From IMG/VR virus record IMGVR_UViG_3300002835_001069, positions 1 through 24,155 of that record: a stretch of DNA of 24,155 nt; one strand, given 5' to 3'. The position numbers and the translations under genes are program-made. The notes beneath the pieces were generated by a model that had not been told where the DNA came from, ran no database searches, and was given only the letters and a program-made list of their open reading frames with translations. The stretch is from a virus. Each line of letters starts with the position of its first letter. Positions within the stretch are counted from its first letter, which is position 1. Positions 6,920-15,445 of the stretch are shown here, piece after piece.

Positions 6920-8238
6920 TGTCTAGCCATAAAGATTACAAAGAACGTCTTAACAAAATTAAAGAAAGAAACGCACAAAAAGAAGACAATCGTAAAAGAG
7001 AAGCACGTGTAAAAGAGTTGCAAAAAAAGCGTGCCTTAATTCAATCTCAGGCTGACCGATTGTACGACCAGTATGAAGAACAGAATAACGCAGTTAAAAC
7101 AATCAGCAAAGCGATTGCTGTAGAAACTGACCCTGCAGTAAAGGAAACTCTTAAAGACAACAGAGCCATTACTGCAAATGCTAGAGACCAAATTTACGAT
7201 AAGTGGAAGATTCAAGACAACAGGTCTAAAGAGATAACAACTAAGATAAACGCTCTTAAGAAAAAGAAGTCATCTTCTAAATCGACATCTTCTCCTTCTT
7301 CTTCGTCCTCAAAACCAGCAGGTCCATCAGTCCAATCAAACGGTGGAAAGGTCAAGTTTCCGTACAGGTACAACGCTCCATTAATTCGAAATGCGTACTT
7401 TAATCCAACTAGCATCACCTCTACTTCACTTGACAAATTAACTATTAACTATTCGGCGTATAACACCGCACGTGATGCTTGGAAAAATGCAAAACCTGCA
7501 AAAGGTGCTGTTCAAATGGACAAAGAGATAGTTAAAGACCAGTTAAAGGGTTTAGCAAAAGACACTCCTAATACAAAAATTGACCCTCAACTGTATGGGT
7601 TTAGGTTTCTCTACAATCCAAAGGAAGTCACTATGGGTTGGGCTACACAAGCCCAGGTAGACCCACAGTTTATCCCGCAAGATGAGGCTCTTCCAGTGTC
7701 TACGGGACTCACTGCTGCTTCTGTAGACTTTACATTAGTGTTAAATCGTATCGAAGATATGAATTACTTAAATGAAAATGGGTTAACCTCACAAAGCCTA
7801 AAGAGAACACAACTTGAATCTGGACCACTTGTAGACGTAGACCCTGCACAAAGAGTTGCAAGACAACAAGCAGGATTTGCTTCGGCATTTCCTTACCCAG
7901 ATGCTGTTGCAATTGAAGATATGAAAGATATCTACAAAAAAGGAACCATGCATGACCTTGAGTACTTGTTTAAAGTGCTACATGGCCCTGCAGGAACGTT
8001 TAAAAATAATTTTGGCATAACAACCTCAGACTGGGCATACCTGCGCCTCTCCATAGTTGAATTGCATTTAGGCGATGGAATGAGGTACAAAGTAATGATT
8101 GACAGCGTAAACGTTAACCATACAATTTTTAACGACAGAATGGTCCCTATATTTTCAACAGTTCGCTTAAGTTGTCGTAGACTTCTTGATTATCCAAGTC
8201 AAAACCTTTCTGTAACACAGCCAGGAAGGACCTCATAA
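6916..8238 (+). CDS. Baseplate / tail-tube junction protein
   Basis: A 440-residue protein. Residues 1-120 are highly charged and coiled-coil-like (KERNAQKEDNRKREARVKEL). Next comes a Ser/Lys/Pro linker (about 115-145), then a globular part. That part holds YGFRFLYNPKEVTMGW, TAASVDFTLVLNRIED, and near the end LRLSIVELHLGDGMRYKVMI with NVNHTIFNDRMVPIFSTVRL. The 'F.yNP.ev' strand and the closing beta strands resemble tube-initiator and baseplate proteins that sit between the tube and the hub (XkdP or T4 gp48/gp54 type). The next gene encodes a LysM-like domain that in XkdP is part of the same chain. The start is ATGATG overlapping the tape-measure stop; GGAGG at 6908-6912 is better spaced for the ATG at 6919. 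Confidence 0.65.
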   Translation: MMSSHKDYKERLNKIKERNAQKEDNRKREARVKELQKKRALIQSQADRLYDQYEEQNNAVKTISKAIAVETDPAVKETLKDNRAITANARDQIYDKWKIQDNRSKEITTKINALKKKKSSSKSTSSPSSSSSKPAGPSVQSNGGKVKFPYRYNAPLIRNAYFNPTSITSTSLDKLTINYSAYNTARDAWKNAKPAKGAVQMDKEIVKDQLKGLAKDTPNTKIDPQLYGFRFLYNPKEVTMGWATQAQVDPQFIPQDEALPVSTGLTAASVDFTLVLNRIEDMNYLNENGLTSQSLKRTQLESGPLVDVDPAQRVARQQAGFASAFPYPDAVAIEDMKDIYKKGTMHDLEYLFKVLHGPAGTFKNNFGITTSDWAYLRLSIVELHLGDGMRYKVMIDSVNVNHTIFNDRMVPIFSTVRLSCRRLLDYPSQNLSVTQPGRTS

Positions 8239-8513
8239 TGATATTTTTAGATAGCAGGTACGTTGATGGGCGGTTGTACAAAGCCCGTGACTCACGCACT
8301 AACAAGTTTCAGGTTTCTGTATTTCGAGAGTTTCCATCTGAATCATCTAACTACTTCCTATACACCTGGGTAGAGACTGACAGAGTAGACAACCTTGCTA
8401 ATAGATTTTTAGGAAGCCCCCTGTTATGGTGGCGCATAATGGACTTTAATCCAGAAATTATAAACCCAAGTATAATTTTACCTGGAACTCAACTAAGGAT
8501 TCCAAATGAATGA
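8238..8513 (+). CDS. LysM-like baseplate protein (gp53-like)
   Basis: A 91-residue protein. The C-terminal half contains VDNLANRFLGSPLLWWRIMD, then NPEIINPSIILPGTQLRIPN, which is the LysM-like pattern 'D.l..iA.r.yGd..lWW.I...N.....p..l.pG..L.IP' found in baseplate wedge protein gp53 and in XkdP-type tail proteins. In baseplates this fold clamps the wedge to the hub or tube. Its ATG overlaps the previous stop (TAATG) and its end overlaps the hub gene by 8 bases. The tight linkage fits a subunit made in fixed ratio with its neighbours. Confidence 0.75.
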   Translation: MIFLDSRYVDGRLYKARDSRTNKFQVSVFREFPSESSNYFLYTWVETDRVDNLANRFLGSPLLWWRIMDFNPEIINPSIILPGTQLRIPNE

Positions 8514-9759
8514 TAACTTGCGTCAAAATAGACTAGGAACAAAGTTCTCAGTTACATTTCCAGACTTTCCTGGATTTAACCAACAACCTAAAAACTTTCG
8601 GTTAATTCAAGAAATTGGTAAACAAGATGTAATAGAACTTTCTTTTCCCTATCAATCTACTTTTTACTTGAAGGCTTTAAAAACTGGTGTAATTATGCTT
8701 GTTCAATGGCAAACTCAAATGGCTAAAGGAAAATTTTATGGTTACGTGTATCAAGTTGAGCCAAAAACAGAAAAGAGTATGGACCGTAGAGTTGTAGTTA
8801 AGGGTATTGGGGCTGCTTTTGGATTAAAAGAAACTGATGACAAAATTTGGGTAAACAAATCTGCCTCTCAAATTGTTGAAGAAATATCTAAGAAGTTTAA
8901 GTTAACCTCAAAGGTAACTGCTCACAAAACCATATTTAGTCAACAGTCTATGGTTAACCATACCTATTGGGAAAAACTACAGGAGTTAGCAAGAAGAATA
9001 GGGTACGTTTGTCAAGCATACGGTACCGAAGTTCACTTTCACCCTTTAGATAAAATGATTGACCAGTTTGTAACGTCAGCCCCAATTCTGAGCGCAGAAG
9101 ATAATGAAATACCTCGATACACTTCGGTATACCAAACTAAACTAGATTCTTTTGTGCCTTCTATGGGAGACTCAACTGCTCTTTCTATGTTCAATAAAAG
9201 AGAAAAAAACATAGCAGGAGTTGACCCTTATACCGCAAAAGTTTTTTCTAACTCTTCTTCACCGTCTAGTAAAAAGAAAATTAGAAAAGATGTAAAAACG
9301 CCATTATTCAAAGAGTCACTGTCTACAACAATATCAGTAAGTCCAAATATGGCTAGAACGCTATCTGATGCGCATGCAACTTTGTCAAGGTACTCTTATT
9401 TTGCCGAAGGAACTGGTCAAGGAGACCCAAGAGTTTCCCCTTACAAAACGATAGACATTAGAGGAACTGGGGAATTTACTGATGGTTATTGGGTAATCAC
9501 TAAGGTAGAGCACTTTGTTACTTGGTTTGGAAAATATGAAATGGAATTTTCTTGTATGACAGATGGGGTGGGAAAAAATCAAGACTCATCTAAAAGACCA
9601 GAGGTGGCACCCTCAAGTCCTACTAGAAATGTAGAATTTGAGATGTCTTTAGATGAAATTGCGGCTCCAACTAAAGTCAAAATTAGTGCACCTTCTGCAA
9701 TGATAAAGCAGACGAGCGGCGGGTTTAAGGTTACTCCAAGAAGATGGGAAAGTAGATGA
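8506..9759 (+). CDS. Baseplate hub protein (gp27 / late control D-like)
   Basis: A 417-residue protein that should form the trimeric hub at the end of the tail tube. Early strands (TKFSVTFPDFPGF and DVIELSFPYQSTFYLKALKT) are followed by KFYGYVYQVEPKTEKSMDRR and VVKGIGAAFGLK, matching the 'G.V..v........vv.GkG.....' pattern of gpD/gp27 hubs. Next come SASQIVEEISKKFKL and YWEKLQELARRIGYVCQAYG, the conserved helix 'sdw..l..LA...Gy.......' of the family. The C-terminal part (GYWVITKVEHFVTWFGKYEM) is a further hub strand pair. It lies between the LysM-like and gp25-like genes, as in other simple contractile tails. Confidence 0.75.
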   Translation: MNDNLRQNRLGTKFSVTFPDFPGFNQQPKNFRLIQEIGKQDVIELSFPYQSTFYLKALKTGVIMLVQWQTQMAKGKFYGYVYQVEPKTEKSMDRRVVVKGIGAAFGLKETDDKIWVNKSASQIVEEISKKFKLTSKVTAHKTIFSQQSMVNHTYWEKLQELARRIGYVCQAYGTEVHFHPLDKMIDQFVTSAPILSAEDNEIPRYTSVYQTKLDSFVPSMGDSTALSMFNKREKNIAGVDPYTAKVFSNSSSPSSKKKIRKDVKTPLFKESLSTTISVSPNMARTLSDAHATLSRYSYFAEGTGQGDPRVSPYKTIDIRGTGEFTDGYWVITKVEHFVTWFGKYEMEFSCMTDGVGKNQDSSKRPEVAPSSPTRNVEFEMSLDEIAAPTKVKISAPSAMIKQTSGGFKVTPRRWESR

Positions 9760-10172
9760 ATAAGGTAAAGAAAGACGAAGTGGCAATATCTTTGCCCTTT
9801 TCAATCGACCCTTACGGCAAAGTAAGTCAAACAAAAGACCAATCAAAAATTTGGGCTGACAAAGTCAGGTCAGTAGTAGGAACCGCTGTAAACGAAAGGG
9901 TTATGAGGCCCTTATTTGGGACAGACATTCCTCTTGCTATCTTTGAAAACCAGGACTCTGCTGCTGACATTGTTCAAGACTTGGTCACAACCTCCTTCAA
10001 CACCCAACTTCCAAGACTAGACCTTCAGTCAGTAAACACGGCTTTTGACTCTTTTACAGGCACCATTAATCTAGAAATTATCTACGCTCTTCCAAACGAA
10101 GAAGTAGTATCCACTACAATTGGATTTATCGCATTATCAGGCAACCTAATTCCTTATGAGGAGAACCTATGA
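9756..10172 (+). CDS. Baseplate wedge protein (gp25-like)
   Basis: A 138-residue protein of the gp25/GPW family, the wedge part that contacts the first sheath ring and starts sheath assembly. SLPFSIDPYGKVSQT matches the 'lPf.id..G.i....' opening; VNERVMRPLFGTDIPLAIFE matches the 'GER.mrP.fG..l....fe' core; FDSFTGTINLEIIYALPNEE matches the closing strands. Length is typical (110-150 residues). It starts by ATGA overlap with the hub gene and is followed by the gp6/J-like gene, with which gp25 forms the wedge core in T4. Confidence 0.9.
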   Translation: MNKVKKDEVAISLPFSIDPYGKVSQTKDQSKIWADKVRSVVGTAVNERVMRPLFGTDIPLAIFENQDSAADIVQDLVTTSFNTQLPRLDLQSVNTAFDSFTGTINLEIIYALPNEEVVSTTIGFIALSGNLIPYEENL

Positions 10173-11725
10173 CAGTCACCCCTCCGTCCAATATCCCTAT
10201 TGCTTTTGACTATACCAGCAAGGATTACACCTCAATTCGTGAGGAATTGATAGCACGTATCCAAGACCGTGTACCTAACTGGACTGCTGCTGACCCTGCA
10301 GACTTTGGAGTTGCTTTAGTAGAAGCATTTGCTTATATGGCAGATTTACTCTCTTACTATATAGACCGAAGTATAAACGAAGCATTCCTCGTAACTGCGA
10401 CACAACGTCAGAGCGTGCTTAATATTGCTCAAACGTATGGATATGTTCCTGCAGGTTATCGTCAGGCAACAGTGGATGTTACTTTCAGCAACTCTTCAGC
10501 ATCACAACTAACAATTCCTGAAGGAACAGTAATTACTGGAGAAATAGTAGTTGGAGACACTGTAACAACTCTCTACTTTACTACCGATGCTGCTGCTGTG
10601 GTTCCCGCTGCTGTAGCCTCAGTGCCAGGAGAAGAGACCGTCCCTGCTTCTGAAGGACGTTCAATCATACTTGTTGGAGATGATGTCAATATTTACGGTG
10701 AACGTATTGGGAACTCTACAGGAGAACCTGGAATGTCATTTGAACTAAGTCAAATCCCCGTAGTTGATGGAAGCATAGAACTGTATGTACAGGACGGTGA
10801 CCTTTACACTAAATGGACTCAAGTACAACATATCATTGACTACGGTCCAACAGACCAAGTATTTACTGCGGTATCTGATGAAGACAATGTAGTTACAGTT
10901 TTACTTGGGGACGGAGTTTCAGGAGTAATCCCAACTTTATACTCAGAGATTCGTGCTAAGTACATTGTGGGTGGTGGCGCATTGGGAAATGTAGAGCCAG
11001 ACACCATAATCACTATTGACTATTTACCTGGGTTATCAGAGGTTCAGGTCTCTGCAATTCAAAGTGCGATAACCGTAACCAACGACGACGTTGCGATAGG
11101 TGGAGCAGACCCTGAAGAAACAGACCAAATAAGAACCTCTGCGGCGCTCTCATTAAGAGCAAACAACAGAGCAGTTACGCTGCAGGATTATGCGGATTTG
11201 GCTTTAGCAGTGACTGGAGTTGGAAAAGCAAATGCTGTAGCAAATGTGTGGACCTCTGTAACTATATACATTTCTCCAACAAGAAACACAACAGATGCAG
11301 ATGAAAGTCCAGGATTAGATGGGGCAGGCAATCCAACTATTGAATGGACGGAGTTAGAATCTGACGTAGAACTTTATTTGTCTGATAAAACTCTTTTAGG
11401 AACTTCAGTAACAGTCTCTCCTCCTGTCTATGTAGACATTGTTGTTGGAGTTGATTACACCAAGTTAGACCAATACACAGCGTCCGAGGTTGAGGGCTCT
11501 ATAAAAAATCAACTATTAACAGATTTTGGGTACTCAAACATGGACTTTGCAGACACGATATACCCGCAAGATATCGAGTACTCTGTGCAACAAGTGCCAG
11601 GAGTAAAAACTGCAAAAGTAACTCTGTTCTATATCGACGGAGGTTCAGTGGCGCTTAACTCTTCACTAGTAAGTGGTTCTGATGAAATATTTAGACTAAA
11701 AGAAGAAAACGTAACTCTTGTATAA
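10169..11725 (+). CDS. Baseplate wedge protein (gp6 / baseplate J-like)
   Basis: A 518-residue protein of the baseplate J/gp6 family, which links the wedges into a ring. The N-terminus FDYTSKDYTSIREELIARIQ and FGVALVEAFAYMADLLSYYI are hallmark segments, followed by ATQRQSVLNIAQTYGYVPAG. The middle (about 110-280) is a beta-rich insertion with FTAVSDEDNVVTVLLGDGVS and IRAKYIVGGGALGNVEP. Later, GADPEETDQIRTSAALSLRA and VTLQDYADLALAV match the 'Ggad.Es.d..r..a......aVt..Dy..la' core of J proteins. Length fits the larger J proteins. GAGGAGA lies 6 bases upstream of the ATG, which overlaps the gp25 stop. Confidence 0.93.
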   Translation: MTVTPPSNIPIAFDYTSKDYTSIREELIARIQDRVPNWTAADPADFGVALVEAFAYMADLLSYYIDRSINEAFLVTATQRQSVLNIAQTYGYVPAGYRQATVDVTFSNSSASQLTIPEGTVITGEIVVGDTVTTLYFTTDAAAVVPAAVASVPGEETVPASEGRSIILVGDDVNIYGERIGNSTGEPGMSFELSQIPVVDGSIELYVQDGDLYTKWTQVQHIIDYGPTDQVFTAVSDEDNVVTVLLGDGVSGVIPTLYSEIRAKYIVGGGALGNVEPDTIITIDYLPGLSEVQVSAIQSAITVTNDDVAIGGADPEETDQIRTSAALSLRANNRAVTLQDYADLALAVTGVGKANAVANVWTSVTIYISPTRNTTDADESPGLDGAGNPTIEWTELESDVELYLSDKTLLGTSVTVSPPVYVDIVVGVDYTKLDQYTASEVEGSIKNQLLTDFGYSNMDFADTIYPQDIEYSVQQVPGVKTAKVTLFYIDGGSVALNSSLVSGSDEIFRLKEENVTLV

Positions 11726-12435
11726 TGGATATTATAAAAAGATTACAGGGAATTTACAGAGGAGTTGTCGTAGACAACCGAGACCCACTTCATTTGAGGC
11801 GTCTAAAGGTAAAGGTTCAGTCCACTTCGTTTAACAGTGACTCAGTAACGAATTGGATTTGGCCTGTTGTCTCTACTAAAAGACCTCCTGCAATTGGAAC
11901 TGGTGTCTACATCCTCTACGTAGGTGGTGACCCAGAGTATCCAGTATGGATTGGTGAGTTCTCAAAAGAACCACAGGGAGTCTTTGCTTACGGGTCTTGG
12001 TTTAGTAGTTCAGACCAAACTGCCGCTGCTATCAATACAGCCTATAACTTTTCAGTAAACAACAAAGACTATGAAGAAGGAATAGCAGTAAAAGATAATT
12101 CAAAGTTTACGGTAGAAGAAAGCGGAACATATAACGTACAGTTTTCAGCCCAAATACACCACAGAACTGGTGGAGGAGGAGGGTCAGGAGACAGCATCTG
12201 GATTTGGTTAAAAAAGAATGGCTCTAATGTAACCAATTCTGCAACTAGGCTAAACTTAAATTCTGGAAAATACGCAGTTGCTGCATGGAACTTTTTTATT
12301 GACTTAAAACATGATGAATACGTTCAACTGGCTTGGTCTACTGATACCACTCAAATGGCAATAGAAAGCGAATCAGCATCAAGCCCAAAGCCAGCAGTAC
12401 CCTCCTTAATCGTAACCATGAACCAGATAGCCTAG
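11725..12435 (+). CDS. Baseplate spike protein: OB-fold fused to a C1q-like jelly roll
   Basis: A 236-residue protein with two parts. Residues about 1-90 resemble the gp5/gpV OB-fold of baseplate spikes: YRGVVVDNRDPLHLRRLKVK, then NWIWPVV, PAIGTGVYILYVGGDPEYPV and WIGEF. Residues about 95-236 resemble the C1q/TNF-like jelly roll seen in phage tail proteins: FTVEESGTYNVQFSAQIHHR, SIWIWLKKNGSNVTNSATRL, AVAAWNFFIDLKHDEYVQLA and VPSLIVTMNQ. The usual gp5 lysozyme and beta-helix parts are absent. The spike would plug the hub, while the jelly roll could trimerise it or bind the surface. It joins the J gene by TAATG overlap. Both domain calls are by eye. Confidence 0.72.
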   Translation: MDIIKRLQGIYRGVVVDNRDPLHLRRLKVKVQSTSFNSDSVTNWIWPVVSTKRPPAIGTGVYILYVGGDPEYPVWIGEFSKEPQGVFAYGSWFSSSDQTAAAINTAYNFSVNNKDYEEGIAVKDNSKFTVEESGTYNVQFSAQIHHRTGGGGGSGDSIWIWLKKNGSNVTNSATRLNLNSGKYAVAAWNFFIDLKHDEYVQLAWSTDTTQMAIESESASSPKPAVPSLIVTMNQIA

Positions 12436-12502
12436 GAGTTCAGCAGACAAATAGGGGGCAAGTAGACGAAAATAGACCTTTAAGGTCGGAAGGAAGAGGA
12501 AA
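12436..12502 (+). other. 67-base intergenic leader with a small palindrome
   Basis: One of the few true gaps between genes here. It holds the palindrome GACCTT-T-AAGGTC at 12475-12487 and, after it, the purine-rich ribosome site GGAAGAGG before the GTG at 12503. There is no T-run after the palindrome, so a terminator is unlikely. It could be an RNA processing site or operator between the baseplate and fibre genes, but the sequence shows no more than the symmetry. Confidence 0.35.
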
Positions 12503-13096
12503 GTGACAGCGTCATATCCCACAACGGTTAAGTCGTTCACCACAAAAGTGGACTTTACAGACACCGTCCTTGCTGCCCATGTGAACTCTCTTCAAGAAGA
12601 GGTTGTTGCTTTACAGGGTAACCTAGGCACAAGTATTACCACAGGTTCTGGCTGGGTAGGAACAGTTGATTTTTCCACAACCAACTGGAACACCCTTAAA
12701 GACCGTTTAGCAAACATTGAGTACGGACTCAAAGATGTTTACGATGACTTTATATCTCTAACAGGAGGTTCAGTCATCACATCCTCTGCAAACAACGTCA
12801 TAAGCCTCACCATAAAGGCAAAGTCGGGTCAAACAGCAAACTTGATTGAGTTCAAAAACTCTTCTAACGCAGTGGTTTCAAACGTAACCGCTAGTGGAAA
12901 TATCTTTACATACAGTCAACAGGTTGTTCCTATCGTGTACTCAGCAACTCAGCCCTCAAGCGTTCCTGCTGGAACTATATGGGTAGACTCTTCTTCAGAT
13001 GTCTCTATTATTTCTCCGCAAGTAGATGGAACAGATATAACAAACTTATTAATGTCCGATGATGGAATCAAAATACTGATGGGAGCAATCATATGA
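12503..13096 (+). CDS. Tail fibre-like structural protein
   Basis: A 197-residue protein. The N-terminus (VKSFTTKVDFTDTVLAAHVN, then SLQEEVVALQGNLGT) matches a short module common at the start of phage fibre or appendage proteins. The middle is Ser/Thr/Asn-rich and beta-prone, and the C-terminus has YSATQPSSVPAGTIWVDSSS, a 'P......GtlW.dt' motif found in fibres. It starts at GTG with a purine-rich ribosome site (GGAAGAGGAAA) a few bases upstream. Its end overlaps the next gene (ATGA). Position after the spike and before another fibre-like protein supports a role in the adsorption apparatus. Confidence 0.6.
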   Translation: MTASYPTTVKSFTTKVDFTDTVLAAHVNSLQEEVVALQGNLGTSITTGSGWVGTVDFSTTNWNTLKDRLANIEYGLKDVYDDFISLTGGSVITSSANNVISLTIKAKSGQTANLIEFKNSSNAVVSNVTASGNIFTYSQQVVPIVYSATQPSSVPAGTIWVDSSSDVSIISPQVDGTDITNLLMSDDGIKILMGAII

Positions 13097-13479
13097 CATA
13101 CAAAACAGCGCAAGTATACAGTGGTTCTGAATGGATAGACTTAGCAGTCGCGATAACCGATGCAACAAAAAGAGAAGTAGTAAACATATCAGGTACCTCT
13201 CACCCTTTAACCTTGGCAAACGCTGGAAGAGCGTTAGTTTTTACTAACTCAAGTACCGTATCTGTTACAGTTCCTGTAGAAAGTTCTGTAAACTTTGATA
13301 TCGGTCAAACAATTATTCTTTTACAAAAAGGAACTGGACAGGTGCAGGTAGAAGGCGCTGTAGGAGTTACGCTTTTATCTTCTGGTTCAAAAACAAAAAT
13401 AGATGCTCAATATGGAGAAGCAAGACTAATAAAGATTGCTTCAAATGAATGGTTACTATCTGGCGACTTGTCGGTTTAA
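13093..13479 (+). CDS. Small fibre- or appendage-like structural protein
   Basis: A 128-residue, mostly beta protein: VYSGSEWIDLAVAITD at the front, then HPLTLANAGRALVFTNSSTV, FDIGQTIILLQKGTGQVQVE and RLIKIASNEWLLSGDL at the end. These match the beta-strand module often found at the ends of phage fibres, with the pattern 'l...d.g..i.f......v.vp.....f..G..i...q.G.g...' then 'a.l.ki..neW...Gd'. In many phages this module is the C-terminus of a longer fibre; here it is its own gene, coupled to the 12503 gene by ATGA overlap. The two proteins may act as one fibre split in two. Confidence 0.6.
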   Translation: MTYKTAQVYSGSEWIDLAVAITDATKREVVNISGTSHPLTLANAGRALVFTNSSTVSVTVPVESSVNFDIGQTIILLQKGTGQVQVEGAVGVTLLSSGSKTKIDAQYGEARLIKIASNEWLLSGDLSV

Positions 13480-13489
13480 GAGGACGTAA

Positions 13490-15445
13490 ATGGCTAAATA
13501 TGGTCGGTTTACCTATGGAACAGATACCTACGGTCTAAAACCAAAACTTGCTTATTCAGTAAATCCAATGACCTTAACGGTCTTAGATTTTCATAAAACA
13601 TATGTTACGTGGCAACCGCCTACGGGTGAATTTACACGAATTAGACTTGTACGAAATCAAGCAGGATATCCCGAGCATGCTGAAGATGGAGTAATTCTTT
13701 GGGAAGAGACTGCGACAGAGGGAAATGTTTCTAGAGACGACTTCATAGATTCTGAAGATGCTGTTGGAGTTCCTGCCTTAGAAAGTGGCAGACAAGTATT
13801 CTATAGGGTCTTTCTCTTAATTGACGCTGGCTATTGGGTTTCTGCAGGTCAAATCTCAGATTTAATCCCTACAAACCACAATATGCAAGAACGAATGATG
13901 AACACTCTTCCAAGAGTTTTTACAAGCAGTATTCAAAGTCCTCTTGGAATTGTTGATGAAACTTCTGCACTATTCTCTTTTATGGACGGCCTGTCCTTTA
14001 CATATGAGCAACTGCTAACTCAAACAGATTTAGCAAGACCTAACCATGCTGTTGATAGAACTCCAGCATCCTTAGTTCCTTTAGAATCTTTTAACGTAGG
14101 GCTTGATTATGAACCAAACATTCCTTTGCGTAGTCAAAAGAGGCTAGTGCGTGAAGCGCTGTACATGTATAGCCGCAAGGGATTAAAAAGCGGGATTGAC
14201 ACATACGTAGAGGCTTTGACTGGGTATGCGCCGACAACAACTGTGTCAACAAACTTACTTCTAACTGCTCAAGACTCAACTTTCTATGACTCTACTGGAA
14301 ATTGGCAAACAACAAACTGCACCATAGATGCTGTAACAACTCAAGTGCCTCCTACATCTGAAAAAGTTATTGATGAAACGTACACCTGTGAAATTATCGC
14401 TGCTAGTAGTTCCTCTCAAATAAACTTAGGTGCTGATGCGCCAATCACTAAGGGCGTTCCTGTAGAGGAAGAGGCTGAGTACACTTTTGGATTTCAAGGA
14501 AAATCTCCAACAAGTGCTGGAAACATAACTATGTCTGTGCGTTGGTACGACAAAGACGGTGCTTTTTTAAGCGCATCTACAGCAACAGCACTTGCAGCAA
14601 ATAACACTTGGCAGAGCAAGTGGACCACCATAACTAGCCCAACAGATACGGTTTATGCCAGTTTACGTTTTGCATTTAGTGCTGCTGGAACTTACTATGT
14701 AGACCAAGTAGATTTGCATGCTGGAGATGTCCAATCATTCGATGAAGCAAGAGCAATTAACATTTTGTTAAATCCAAATAAAAGTAACTACATAAAGAAC
14801 CCTTCATTTGAAGGGACTACTAATGAGTGGACAATTACAGCAGACGCGTTTACTTTAGACTCGAATGTTCCTCTAGATATCCTTGCAAGTGATGAGTCTC
14901 TACAAGTAGACATCTCCTCTGGAGCAACGATAGAGACCACCACTGATACAGTTCCTGTTGCTGAAAAGTACTTCACACTATCGTTCTACGCAGTAGCGTC
15001 TGCACCTGTTGACGCTACAGTAACCTTGACACCCAGAGATAACGCTGTAGATATTACTGAAGCAGAAATATCTGGCTCAATTAGCCTCTCAACATCTTGG
15101 CAAAGATACTCAGTTACTACATACGTAGACTCTTCTCAAGTGTTGACAGAGTTAGACTTTGCATTAAACGTTGAAGTTGACCCTTTATCAGGAGAGACAG
15201 CCAATGTTGACTCTTTCCAGTTAGAGGCTAGTTTTACTGCTACTGACCCCTTTGATGGAAATCTATCTTCTCAATTTGGCGTTGTTTGGGAAGGTACAGC
15301 AAACGAGTCTGCGTCACACATGTACTACGGAAAAGCCTTAAAGGTACCTAGACTTTCTCAGACACTTATAGACTGGGTTCCGCCAAACTCTTTCTGGCGC
15401 ATAGTGACCTATAGCGGAGTTGAATACACCAATCTGTCCATATAG
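13490..15445 (+). CDS. Baseplate gpI-like protein fused to fibronectin- and carbohydrate-binding-like domains
   Basis: A 651-residue protein. Residues about 20-125 look like a fibronectin type III-like fold (VTWQPPTGEFTRIRLVRNQ, then GRQVFYRVFLLIDAGYWVSA). Residues about 130-245 resemble the tail protein I/gpI family that joins fibres to the baseplate: NMQERMMNTLPRVFTSSIQ, LFSFMDGLSFTYEQLLTQTD and KRLVREALYMYSRKGLKSGI. Residues about 250-410 and 428-580 look like two CBM4_9-type carbohydrate-binding domains; the second opens with NYIKNPSFEGTTNEWTI, the usual 'N..fE.....W' signature, and each ends in a 'VD...L..' strand. The last 60 residues are a separate end piece. I infer a receptor-binding role. 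GAGGA precedes the ATG. Confidence 0.65.
   Translation: MAKYGRFTYGTDTYGLKPKLAYSVNPMTLTVLDFHKTYVTWQPPTGEFTRIRLVRNQAGYPEHAEDGVILWEETATEGNVSRDDFIDSEDAVGVPALESGRQVFYRVFLLIDAGYWVSAGQISDLIPTNHNMQERMMNTLPRVFTSSIQSPLGIVDETSALFSFMDGLSFTYEQLLTQTDLARPNHAVDRTPASLVPLESFNVGLDYEPNIPLRSQKRLVREALYMYSRKGLKSGIDTYVEALTGYAPTTTVSTNLLLTAQDSTFYDSTGNWQTTNCTIDAVTTQVPPTSEKVIDETYTCEIIAASSSSQINLGADAPITKGVPVEEEAEYTFGFQGKSPTSAGNITMSVRWYDKDGAFLSASTATALAANNTWQSKWTTITSPTDTVYASLRFAFSAAGTYYVDQVDLHAGDVQSFDEARAINILLNPNKSNYIKNPSFEGTTNEWTITADAFTLDSNVPLDILASDESLQVDISSGATIETTTDTVPVAEKYFTLSFYAVASAPVDATVTLTPRDNAVDITEAEISGSISLSTSWQRYSVTTYVDSSQVLTELDFALNVEVDPLSGETANVDSFQLEASFTATDPFDGNLSSQFGVVWEGTANESASHMYYGKALKVPRLSQTLIDWVPPNSFWRIVTYSGVEYTNLSI

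Noticed and set aside
12475-12487. The palindrome GACCTTTAAGGTC as a terminator
   Set aside because: The stem is only 6 bp with a one-base loop and no T-run follows; the next gene's ribosome site starts right after it.
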